Source: F23-B02 sp963620985
GTDB lineage: Bacteria > Bacillota > Clostridia > Oscillospirales > Oscillospiraceae
Direction: 5' to 3'
Assembly: GCA_963620985.1 (NCBI GenBank)
Contig: CAVFCI010000050.1
Span: 1-14,305 of the forward strand
Length of the DNA stretch: 14,305 bases
Position numbers and translations under genes: made by a program. Under the pieces are notes generated by a model. That model was not told where the DNA came from. It ran no database searches and saw nothing but the letters and a program-made list of their open reading frames with translations. Within the stretch, counting starts at the first letter, position 1. The number at the start of each line of letters is the position of its first letter. This document shows, piece by piece, positions 7,601 to 14,305 of the stretch.

Positions 7601-8530
7601 ATGGAGAAAAACATAATATACAATGAAGACGCTTTGAAAGTGGAGAAGATGCTGTCTCAGTCAACACACAGTGGCATCACCTACGAGGAGTGCCGGTCGC
7701 GCATGGAGCAGCTAACCGACAAGGACATTGCCGTGTTTGACGAACTGGGCGACTTGCCGGCGGAGAATTTGCACGCAGATGCATACGTGACCATCCTGTG
7801 TCTTGGCGGCAAGGCTTCGTGTACGATAGAGGGAACTGAATACCACGTGGGCAAGAACGATATGATAATGGCGCACCCCAACCAGTTCATACAGAACGCC
7901 ATGGTCAGTTGCGACTTCAAGGGCTGCGGCATACTCATGTCGCCAAACTATTTCGAGAGCATATTCATCGTTGGCGGCAACATCTGGGAGGCTGGACTCA
8001 TCATACGCGAGCATCCGTTGCTGCATCTTCAAGACCACGAAGTGGAACACTTCCTTGCAGACCATGAGTTTCTGAAGCGCAAGCTTGCCGACACCCACTT
8101 GCCTCATCACGAACAAATAATAAAGCTGCTGTTGCAGTCGTTCGTGTTTGAGTTCTACGACAACATTGCCCCGATGCTTGACCAGCAGCTGCCACGCAAT
8201 GGCCGCACTTCGGCGGAGATGCTTTTCAAGCGTTTCGTCTCGTTGGTTTCCGCCGAGTCTCCGCGCCGTCGCGAAGTGGGCTTCTACGCCGACAAGCTTT
8301 GCATCACGCCCAAGTACCTCTCCGCCGTCTGCAAGAAGCAGGCTGGCAAGACGGCCTCGGAACTTATAAACAGTGTCACGCTCAACTACATCCGCAACAT
8401 GCTCACCTCGTCGGAAAAGAGCATAAAGGAAATAGCCGCCGATGCGGGGTTCGACAACCTCTCGTTCTTCGGCAAGTATGTAAGGCGCGAACTTGGCGTG
8501 TCGCCGCGCTACTATCGGGCGCAGCAGTAG
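7601..8530 (+). CDS. AraC family transcriptional regulator
   Basis: A 309-residue protein. The N-terminal part (about 45-125) has the glycine-rich beta pattern of a cupin-like sensor domain (YVTILCLGGKASCTIEGTEYHVGKNDMIMAHP). The C-terminal 85 residues form the two helix-turn-helix motifs of the family: the first around 227-250 (FYADKLCITPKYLSAVCKKQAG) and the second around 273-300 (SIKEIAADAGFDNLSFFGKYV), ending in the signature ELGVSPRYYR. I chose the ATG at 7601 because AGGGAG lies 10 bases upstream and the protein starts well there; an in-frame ATG at 7565 adds 12 unremarkable residues. It is divergent from the efflux operon and shares its intergenic region, so control of that pump is the natural inference, with the ligand unknown. 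Stop is TAG, followed by a hairpin at 8577-8619. Confidence 0.93.
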   Translation: MEKNIIYNEDALKVEKMLSQSTHSGITYEECRSRMEQLTDKDIAVFDELGDLPAENLHADAYVTILCLGGKASCTIEGTEYHVGKNDMIMAHPNQFIQNAMVSCDFKGCGILMSPNYFESIFIVGGNIWEAGLIIREHPLLHLQDHEVEHFLADHEFLKRKLADTHLPHHEQIIKLLLQSFVFEFYDNIAPMLDQQLPRNGRTSAEMLFKRFVSLVSAESPRRREVGFYADKLCITPKYLSAVCKKQAGKTASELINSVTLNYIRNMLTSSEKSIKEIAADAGFDNLSFFGKYVRRELGVSPRYYRAQQ

Positions 8531-8576
8531 CATCGATTGGCTTGCAGCTTACGTTTTTGAACATTACTAAACACGA

Positions 8577-8619
8577 AAGTAGGAGGTGAACACTTATGAT
8601 TAGTATTCACCTCCTACTT
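8577..8619. terminator. Perfect 14-bp hairpin between convergent genes
   Basis: AAGTAGGAGGTGAA (8577-8590) and TTCACCTCCTACTT (8606-8619) pair perfectly round a 15-base loop. It lies 46 bases after the AraC stop and 55 bases after the phosphatase stop on the other strand, so it probably serves both as a terminator, although neither side has a long T run. The rest of 8531-8674 shows no gene. Confidence 0.6.
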
Positions 8620-8674
8620 GGTGGATGGTAATGAAACGGTTGTTGAAATGGCTATGCCGATTTCTTTATTCGTT

Positions 8675-11600
8675 TCATTTCTTTATGAATTTCATGGCTA
8701 CGCTTTGTCCTTGTCCTTCCAGCGACACGATGTAGAGTCCCGATGGGAGCGACGACACCGATATTGTGGCGGCAGTTGTGGAATTGAGCGTCACGGTCTT
8801 GACCGTTTGTCCACTGGCAGATATTACACGTGCCGTTGTGAAGTGTGCGGCATCGTCGATGGTGATGGTCGAAGTGGCAGCGTTGAAGCTGCACGATGGC
8901 TTCTGGCTGGTTTGCTCTATCGAAGAGGTCGTGCTCTTTATTGAGAAGTGGATGCGCTCGGACACTTCCGTGTAGGAGTCGTTGATGTAGAGTGCGCAGA
9001 AGTAATCGCCCGGTTTGAGGTCGGCTGCCGGTATGGTGACGAAACCGTCGGTGGCTCCATAGGTGTAATAGAAGCCGTCGAGCATGTCGGTGTTGGGGTC
9101 TTTGCCCTCGGCGAACACGCCCACCCAGTCTTTGGGAGTGCCGGGACCGTCGGAGTATGTCACCTTGATGTCCTCGTCATCGTCGTAAACGGTCTTCTCG
9201 GTTGCCACGGTCGATATTTTGTCGCCGATAGAGAAGTACAGACGTTCGTCGGACGGCTCGAAGTAGCCGCCACGCGTGAAGTAGCTCACGAAGTAGTAGC
9301 CCTTGGGCAGAGGCGTGTCGAGCACCACCTTGCCTTCTTTTGCGCCGTCGTCGATGTATTTCCAGCTGTCGCTGTATGCCCAGTTGCCGCTTGCATCGCT
9401 GGTGCCGGGTGTCTTGCCCATCTTGTATATGCCAATCCAGTCTTGGCTAAGCGCGGGTGCATTCTTGTAGCTCACTTCGATTGCCTCGCCCTCGTTGAAT
9501 GTTGTCTTCTCCATCGACAGTTCAGGCACGTCGCCCACAAAGAAGCGCACACGTTCGGCGGCCTCGGTGTATCCGCCGTCCTTGAAGAGCACTGCGAAGT
9601 ATTCGCCTTGTTCGTCGAAACTGAAATTCAGTGTGCCCGACTGCCCTTGTGTGTATCCCCATTTCACAGAGACCGTCGAACCGGGGTTCTCGCCGTAGCG
9701 GTATATGCCAATCCATGCGTCTTGGTTCTCTGGCGTGTATTTGTACGACACAGCTATTTCCTCGCCGATGGCGTATGCCTTCTTGCTCATTGAGATGGCC
9801 GGGTCGCCGTCGATACTGCCCACGACCTTGAAGTTCCTGACGTCCGACCATTCCGACCATTCAAGGTTGGAGTCGCGGTAGCGCAGACGCACATAGTAGT
9901 TGCCGTTCTTCAACTTGTATTGGTCCACGGTGTAGCGTGTTATGTCGGTGTTCTCGTTTAGGTCAACGGGAATGTGCCAAGGCTTGCCTGTAGAGCCATA
10001 CAAGTCTTCAGTGTCGGTCACTTTGTTGAGCACTATCGACGAGAAGTCGGAAGTGGTTGACACTTCTATCTGCACGGAGTTGAGCGGTTCGTCGGTGGTT
10101 GTCTTGTATTCACTGCCGACGAAGGTATAGGGCAATGTTATTGAGTCGGGAATGCTGGCAAGCTCAGGCTTTTCGGGTGCGGCTTTGCCAAGTGTACGGT
10201 GGAACGAGTCGATGAGTATGTTGTCGACCACGAGGTCGCGGTTGCCTATGGCGTAACACTCGGTGGTCATCTCCTTCTTTTCAAAATCGAAGTCAAGTAT
10301 CTGGTAGCCCCAGTAGTCGATGGTCTTCTGCACGTCGTCGTAGTCCTTTTCCGACGACATTCCCCATAGCTGGTCCCACGAAGCCGCACCGTTGATGATG
10401 TGGTAGATGGGATAGTCGGTCAGTTGGCCACGGTGATACAGGTGGTGGTGTCCGCCGTAGTTGAATATGTGTTTGGGTGTTTCGCTGAGAATGGGCATTA
10501 TCTCCTCTCTCGCCCACGACGAAATGTCGCCGATGTACTGTTCGGCCTGTATGGGGCGGTGGTTTACGCTGATGATGAAGTCAACCGTGTCGTCGTCCTT
10601 TGCCGCATCAACCACCTTGCGCACCCACGCCTTTTGCTCCTTGCCTGTGTGCTCGGTGTCGAGCACCACGAAGAGCAGTCGGCCGGCCTGATAGGCATAG
10701 TAGTTTTCGGTGCCGCTGCTGATGCCCTTGTATTCAAGGTTCTCGTAGTGGTAGTGGGCCGCATAGTTGGCCATGCCCGGGTCGTTGTATGTCTCGTGGT
10801 TGCCGACGGCGGTCATTATGGGCAAGTAGGGCGACATTAGCTTCGACTTGAACATGTGTATCCACTCATACTGGTCGAGCGTGCCGTTGTCCACCTGGTC
10901 ACCGACGTTCATTATCATGTTGATGTTGTCCTCCAGATTTCCGTATTTCTCTTGAATCTTTCGCTTGGCCGCTTGCATCAGCCATTCATATCCGCTTCTT
11001 GTCTTTATCTGGTGGTCGCCCATGAGCAGAATGCGCATATGGCGGTTGCTGCCTATTTCAGGCATGGTCTTGAAGCGGTATGTCTGGCTCTCCTTGTCGC
11101 CGCTCTTCACCTTGTAGCAGTAGGCCGTGTTGGGTTGCAGCCCGGTTAGTTCCACAGAGTTCCAATAATACGTGTCGGAGAGTTTTCCCGTGGTTCCCTG
11201 CGTCGTGCTTGACATATTGTCTTCGTCGGTGCCGAAGATTACTTCGGGGGTGTTGTCGAAGCTCGTTTTCCACGAAATCCATATTGAGTTGGCTGTGGCT
11301 GTCTGCAGGTGCGGTTGGGTCATGTCGGTGAAGGCCGTAGGCACCACCGTGAGCCTGTGGGCGGTTACATGTTCGGTGTCGCCGTTGACTGGCTCATAGT
11401 ATATGTCGGCCACGCTTTGCTCCTTGCCGTTTATCACGCAGCTTTGTCCCTCGCTTATGCTATGGTCTACAACATTCGTGATGTAGCGGTCGAAGCTGAT
11501 GTCAGTGGAGAGCGTGTCTGTGTGCTGGTCGCTGAACACGCGCACCATGCGCAGACGGCTGTCTTGCGACAGAAACGTGGAGCGTAGCGTGAGTGTTGGC

Positions 11601-11803
11601 GTGTTTTGTCCGCTTACGGCGCGGCATCCTGTGGGCAGAAGCCATTTGTAGGCTGTCACTTCACTGTTTTCGGCAACCGAGAAGGTTGCTTCCGCACCGA
11701 TTTTCACCTTGTTGGGTCCGTCGATAGCCGTTTGGGCAACGAGCGGCACGGCCACACTTCCTGTAAGCGAAAGCGCACATGCCACGAGTAGGTTCTTTTT
11801 CAT
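8675..11803 (-). CDS. Secreted metallophosphoesterase with PAP-like N-terminal domain, three beta repeats and T9SS sorting tail
   Basis: A 1042-residue exported protein. Residues 1-24 are a signal peptide (cut near VAQ). Residues about 160-248 form a fibronectin/purple-acid-phosphatase N-terminal domain (TQPHLQTATANSIWISWKT..., GLQPNTAYCYKVKSGD). The catalytic domain (255-530) has the calcineurin-like metal motifs in order: GDHQ (262-265), GDQVDNG (301-307), GNHE (334-337), NHRP (414-417) and GHHH (451-454). Canonical non-PAP enzymes have DxH at the first motif; here it is D263-H-Q265, closer to the PAP form. After a beta region (545-660) come three tandem domains of about 90-100 residues (668-758, 761-860, 863-956), each with a D[AW][WI][IV]G[IV][YF]-like core and a GGY/DSY-TE-ER end. 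Residues 972-1042 are a type A T9SS sorting tail (SSLPSGLYIVSLEGQ...). It probably hydrolyses phosphomonoesters or diesters at the cell surface; substrate unknown. Apparently monocistronic. Confidence 0.92.
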   Translation of the reverse strand: MKKNLLVACALSLTGSVAVPLVAQTAIDGPNKVKIGAEATFSVAENSEVTAYKWLLPTGCRAVSGQNTPTLTLRSTFLSQDSRLRMVRVFSDQHTDTLSTDISFDRYITNVVDHSISEGQSCVINGKEQSVADIYYEPVNGDTEHVTAHRLTVVPTAFTDMTQPHLQTATANSIWISWKTSFDNTPEVIFGTDEDNMSSTTQGTTGKLSDTYYWNSVELTGLQPNTAYCYKVKSGDKESQTYRFKTMPEIGSNRHMRILLMGDHQIKTRSGYEWLMQAAKRKIQEKYGNLEDNINMIMNVGDQVDNGTLDQYEWIHMFKSKLMSPYLPIMTAVGNHETYNDPGMANYAAHYHYENLEYKGISSGTENYYAYQAGRLLFVVLDTEHTGKEQKAWVRKVVDAAKDDDTVDFIISVNHRPIQAEQYIGDISSWAREEIMPILSETPKHIFNYGGHHHLYHRGQLTDYPIYHIINGAASWDQLWGMSSEKDYDDVQKTIDYWGYQILDFDFEKKEMTTECYAIGNRDLVVDNILIDSFHRTLGKAAPEKPELASIPDSITLPYTFVGSEYKTTTDEPLNSVQIEVSTTSDFSSIVLNKVTDTEDLYGSTGKPWHIPVDLNENTDITRYTVDQYKLKNGNYYVRLRYRDSNLEWSEWSDVRNFKVVGSIDGDPAISMSKKAYAIGEEIAVSYKYTPENQDAWIGIYRYGENPGSTVSVKWGYTQGQSGTLNFSFDEQGEYFAVLFKDGGYTEAAERVRFFVGDVPELSMEKTTFNEGEAIEVSYKNAPALSQDWIGIYKMGKTPGTSDASGNWAYSDSWKYIDDGAKEGKVVLDTPLPKGYYFVSYFTRGGYFEPSDERLYFSIGDKISTVATEKTVYDDDEDIKVTYSDGPGTPKDWVGVFAEGKDPNTDMLDGFYYTYGATDGFVTIPAADLKPGDYFCALYINDSYTEVSERIHFSIKSTTSSIEQTSQKPSCSFNAATSTITIDDAAHFTTARVISASGQTVKTVTLNSTTAATISVSSLPSGLYIVSLEGQGQSVAMKFIKK

Positions 11804-11836
11804 ACGTTAGTTTATGGTTTTAAAAAAAGTACGGTG

Positions 11837-11844
11837 CAAAAGTA
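11837..11844 (-). promoter_or_regulatory. Putative -7 element of the metallophosphoesterase gene
   Basis: The minus strand reads TACTTTTG, an exact TAnnTTTG match, 33 bases before the ATG. A GTTG about 18 bp further upstream is an acceptable -33 TTG. The leader would be about 25 bases and A/T-rich, with no Shine-Dalgarno sequence, as is usual in this phylum. Confidence 0.55.
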
Positions 11845-11944
11845 CGCCCAACGTATTACAAACAACATTCGCCCGTGTGACTATTCAAAAAACAAGAAGT
11901 GACAAGCGTGTTACGCGAAACATCACTAAACAGTGCAAAAATCA

Positions 11945-11997
11945 CAATGTTGCCCTAAACGTTTTTGGAAAAGACGGAAAACGTTAGGGCAACATTG
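11945..11997. repeat. 20-bp inverted repeat (hairpin) of unknown role
   Basis: CAATGTTGCCCTAAACGTTTT (11945-11965) pairs along its whole length with 11978-11997 (20 bp, a single bulged A) round a 12-base loop. It lies about 100 bp upstream of the phosphatase promoter and 23 bp before the tandem array. There is no T run after either arm, so it is not a standard terminator. A structured RNA, a protein site or a small mobile-element remnant are all possible. Confidence 0.6.
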
Positions 11998-12019
11998 GTC
12001 GGAAACAGCAAGAAACAGC

Positions 12020-12316
12020 AATCAAGGCCTTCAGCGCACTTGAAAGTGACCGTTGATTGCAATCAAGACGTCCAGCGCACCTGAAAGTGACTGTTGATTG
12101 CAATCAAGACGTCCAGCGCACTTGAAAGTAACCGTTGATTGCAATCAAGACGTCCAGCGACACTTGAAAGTGACTGTTGATTGCAATCAAGACGTTCAGC
12201 GGCACTTGAAAATGAATATTGATTGCAATCAAGACATCCAGCGACATTAAAGGTGACTATTGATTGCGAACAACGACCCCAACGACATTCAAAAGAGGTA
12301 ATATTTCGCAATCAAG
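12020..12316. repeat. Tandem array of about seven 41/42-bp units, each with a 14-bp palindrome
   Basis: Units begin at 12020, 12061, 12102, 12143, 12185, 12227, 12268 and (partial) 12310, so the period is 41, 41, 41, 42, 42, 41, 42. Where units meet, the perfect palindrome TTGATTGCAATCAA appears five times (12053, 12094, 12135, 12177, 12219); a decayed copy starts at 12260. Each well-kept unit also carries GACGTC or GACGTT and CACTTGAAAGTG, two further palindromes. The central units are nearly identical and those at the high-coordinate end are degenerate. Mixed 41 and 42 lengths shift reading frame, which argues against a coding repeat. There are no unique spacers, so it is not a CRISPR array. 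Function unknown. Confidence 0.85.
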
Positions 12317-12388
12317 ACCTTCTTTTGACTTTAGGGAAGGAAAAAACTCAGAACATTTCTGCTGCAACGGCTACCACTTCTAATAAAA

Positions 12389-12446
12389 TTTATTGCAGTC
12401 CGCCAAAACGTTTTAGCCGGAAGAGGTTTTAGCGGACAGCAATAAA
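12389..12446. repeat. 21-bp imperfect inverted repeat with GTCCGC-AAAAC motif
   Basis: The arms 12389-12409 and 12426-12446 match at 19 of 21 positions when one is reversed, round a 16-base loop. The outer part is TTTATTGC and the inner part GTCCGCCAAAAC or GTCCGCTAAAAC. A third relative, TTGCTGTCCACCAAAAC, lies at 14257-14273 just beyond the other end of the insertion sequence. The arms may be ends of an old mobile element or a transcription hairpin. The stretch 12317-12388 shows no gene or repeat. Confidence 0.55.
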
Positions 12447-12462
12447 TGAAGAATGTCTACTT

Positions 12463-12497
12463 AAAAGAGGGCGTGCCTGTTTTTGACACGCCCTCTT
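12463..12497 (-). terminator. Rho-independent terminator downstream of the transposase
   Basis: On the minus strand GAGGGCGTG and CACGCCCTC form a perfect 9-bp stem round an 11-base loop, followed by TTTTAA. It lies about 80 bases after the transposase stop and just outside the inferred left end of the insertion sequence. It closely resembles the efflux-operon terminator at 1754-1785. It should stop transcription from the IS before it enters the tandem array. Confidence 0.65.
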
Positions 12498-12528
12498 GTC
12501 ATGAAATCCTGTGTGGATTTGCGGCTAT

Positions 12529-12543
12529 TTCCTGACTTCGGCG
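12529..12543. repeat. Left terminal inverted repeat of the IS
   Basis: TTCCTGACTTCGGCG, an exact reverse complement of 14238-14252. It lies 33 bases beyond the transposase stop codon. The match does not extend outward. Confidence 0.75.
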
Positions 12544-12576
12544 ATGCGTCACCCTGCTCGCGCGTGCGCCTGTTAG

Positions 12577-14136
12577 TTAAGATTTCTCCTTCTTGAGTAT
12601 GGCCTTGATGTCAAACAGCGGCTTAATCTGCAGATGCTTCTCGGTCAGGAAAAGTGTCTTTACTCTCTCTGAATCGCCGTATGGAAGTTTGATTTTGATT
12701 GTCGGTATCGTCTTGGCAATATCCAACACTTTGTCCACACTCAGGTTAATCCCACCATGCAGTGCGATGATACGCTGCAACTCCTTGTAGACCTTGTATG
12801 CGATGAAACAGATACAGATATGCGCTTCTATGCGTTTCTCCGTGAAGTGGAAAATCGGTCTTGCCTCCAAATTCCCCTTTGTCACTCTGAATGCCCGTTC
12901 CACGTACCAAAGGCTATGGTATTGTGAGACGACCTGCTCTGCGTCAAGATCTGTGTTGGTGACATACCCTTTCAGTCCGTCCCATTTGGAGTCGTTCTCT
13001 ATCTCCTGTTCGTTGATGACCACCCGCACGTCCTTGCTGATGGTGAGGAACTTGTTGTAGCCACGTCTGTTGATGGAGGCTTTGGTAAGTACACCGCTGC
13101 CGTACGCCTTGCGCAGCCTCTCAATGCCTTTGTCGCGATTATGAGCGTCTTTCTTTGCCCGCAACTCAGAATAGCCTACAATCAGCCTCTCGCCATTCTT
13201 GCGAGTGTATTCATGGTAAGTGCCGGACACCTTCTCCTGAGCAAGCATCCATTCCACGATATCGGCAGATTCCTTCTTAATTCTGGCACCGAGGATGTAC
13301 TTGTAGCCCGCCTGACGCAGCAACTCCACGTTGGTCTTGTTCAGAAGCCCGGAGTCGGCAACTACTACGAAGTCCTTGATGTTGAAGCGCTGAATGAAGT
13401 CATCTATGATGGGAATCATCGTGCGCCCCTCGTACTGTGCACCGTTGAATATGGAGTATGACAGCGGATAGCCATCCGCACTGACCAGCAGTCCCAGGAT
13501 AATCTGCGACTCTGCTGTCTTGCCGTCCTTTGAGAAACCATTCGTGCGAAGTACGTCCTGCACTCCGGTCTCAAAATACAGCGATGTCACGTCGTAGAAC
13601 ATCAATCCTATGCTGCCTCCAAGTATCTTGCGTGTATGTTCCACGCTTATCTGCTGAACGAGCTCACGCTGCTTGTTGTACAGCTAGTCCATGTAACGAT
13701 ATATCTGGTCAAGGCTGACATCCTCGTGAAAGTATGACTTCAAGTAGTCTGCCGTTGCCGACTTGCTCAAAGGCTGGCAGATGCGGGCGATGACCAGATG
13801 AAGTAGAATCTCATCCCCAATCCTATTGAAGCCGATGCTGTCGTAAACCTGATTCAGTATCCGCTGAGGGCCATTGAGGACTACGGCTGAGATATTGTTT
13901 AGCATCCGTTCCGATTCGAGAAACTCCTGCTGTACAATACTGCTTCCGGCAAAATCCAACTCCTGCTGGCCTCCGTATGTGCGAACCCATTCGGATGCTT
14001 TGGCATATAGACGCTCTGCTTCCTCTTCGGTCTTGGCAACACCGAAACTCTTGACCTCCTTGAAGCCACCACGGCTTTTGTCAACGACTACAACGCTGAT
14101 GGTGCCGGTTCTGTTTCTCTTCTTACGTGGGAACAT
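12577..14136 (-). pseudogene. IS1634 family transposase, interrupted by an in-frame amber codon
   Basis: The frame is continuous from an ATG at 14136 to a TAA at 12577-12579 (520 codons) except for one TAG at 13684-13686, codon 151. It gives a 150-residue N-terminal piece ending ...DQIYRYMD and a remainder that resumes LYNKQRELVQQISVEH. The C-terminal part keeps the catalytic set of IS4-group DDE transposases: D182 (MFYDVTSLYF), D261 (VVVADSGLL) and E413 with K420 (YVERAFRVTK). A single change of AAG (Lys) to TAG would explain the stop, and lysine suits this RYxDKLYN position in related transposases as I recall them. Nothing else is broken, so the mutation looks recent. A GTG at 14151 precedes the ATG but overlaps the likely promoter, so I did not use it. 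Readthrough or reinitiation at the ATG at 13644 is possible but unproven. Confidence 0.85.
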
Positions 14137-14137
14137 G

Positions 14138-14145
14138 GCGTAAAG
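14138..14145 (-). promoter_or_regulatory. Possible -7 element of the transposase gene
   Basis: The minus strand reads TACCTTTA, one mismatch from TAnnTTTG, ending just before the ATG at 14136. Weak evidence by itself; it would give a near-leaderless transcript like that proposed for the aminotransferase. Confidence 0.25.
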
Positions 14146-14237
14146 GTACACAAAATCCCTGCGTCACCCAAGTCACCAAGCAAAATCCCCTGTTTATCGG
14201 GGTTTCAGGCAGGTCGCACCCTCGGAAATGTTAAAAC

Positions 14238-14252
14238 CGCCGAAGTCAGGAA
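14238..14252. repeat. Right terminal inverted repeat of the IS
   Basis: CGCCGAAGTCAGGAA, an exact reverse complement of 12529-12543. It lies about 100 bases upstream of the transposase start. Beyond it, 14253-14305 holds only the GTCCACCAAAAC motif and no gene. Confidence 0.75.
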
Positions 14253-14305
14253 GATTGTTGCTGTCCACCAAAACTCAAAAGAGCATAAAACTTCCAGCCC
14301 GAAGC

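Larger units (their letters stand above)
12529..14252 (-). mobile_element. IS1634-type insertion sequence, about 1.72 kb
   Basis: Two 15-bp perfect inverted repeats, TTCCTGACTTCGGCG at 12529-12543 and its reverse complement at 14238-14252, enclose a single transposase gene on the minus strand. The size fits the IS1634 family (IS4 group, DDE transposases). No target duplication is visible: the left flank ends GCGGCTAT and the right flank begins GATTGTTG. A 10-bp direct repeat TGCGTCACCC lies inside both ends (12545-12554 and 14160-14169). The transposase carries an amber codon, so this copy is probably unable to move by itself, though it might be mobilised by an intact relative. Exact ends are inferred from the repeats. 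Confidence 0.75.

Noticed and set aside
8581..8631. Short frame (ATG at 8596, 11 codons) behind AGGAGGTGA, a perfect Shine-Dalgarno sequence
   Set aside because: The AGGAGGTGA is one arm of a perfect hairpin between convergent genes, and genes in this phylum rarely use such sites; coincidence is more likely.
12063..12311. 83-codon minus-strand reading frame across the tandem repeats
   Set aside because: Unit lengths alternate between 41 and 42 bp, so the repeat would be read in different frames; the frame is a by-product of the repeat composition.
12020..12316. CRISPR array
   Set aside because: The units follow each other without unique spacers; the stretches between palindromes are themselves repeated, and no cas gene is near.
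13684..13686. Reassigned amber code (TAG as an amino acid)
   Set aside because: TAG ends the adaptor and AraC genes at the correct family length, so the host reads TAG as stop.
14187..14202. Small CCCC/GGGG hairpin inside the right end of the IS as a terminator against incoming transcription
   Set aside because: The stem is only four G-C pairs plus weak A-T pairing with a mismatch; too short to support as a feature.

Overview
The window looks like chromosomal DNA from a Bacteroidales bacterium, most likely Prevotellaceae. Four signs point there: promoter elements of the Bacteroidota type (TAnnTTTG close to start codons), almost no Shine-Dalgarno sequences, an MFP-RND-TolC operon in the order usual for that phylum, and a secreted phosphatase ending in a type IX secretion (T9SS) sorting tail. 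The species cannot be read from the sequence. All coding genes use the standard code; TAG ends at least two of them.

Layout from left to right. (1) 1-350 (+) is the C-terminal end of a MATE-family exporter, followed by a terminator. (2) 448-1575 (-) is a lone DegT/DnrJ/EryC1-type PLP sugar aminotransferase that converges on the MATE gene; unusually dense palindromes sit just upstream of its start. (3) 1754-7384 (-) is a three-gene tripartite efflux operon: lipoprotein adaptor, RND pump, TolC-like outer-membrane channel, then a hairpin terminator. (4) 7601-8530 (+) is an AraC-family regulator divergent from the operon; the shared 216-bp intergenic region carries two promoter -7 elements and an inverted repeat, so it is the obvious candidate regulator of the pump. 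(5) 8577-8619 is a perfect 14-bp hairpin between convergent genes. (6) 8675-11803 (-) is a large secreted metallophosphoesterase with a purple-acid-phosphatase-like N-terminal domain, three tandem C-terminal beta domains and a T9SS tail. (7) 11804-12528 has no credible gene but is rich in structure: a 20-bp hairpin, about seven tandem 41/42-bp units each built round a 14-bp palindrome, a second long inverted repeat and a terminator. (8) 12529-14252 (-) is an IS1634-type insertion sequence whose transposase is cut by one in-frame amber codon.

The adaptor, pump and channel should form one envelope-spanning exporter. The MATE protein is a separate single-component exporter. The phosphatase probably works at the cell surface or outside the cell. 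The part least explained by known features is the non-coding region 11945-12446, in particular the helically phased palindromic array.
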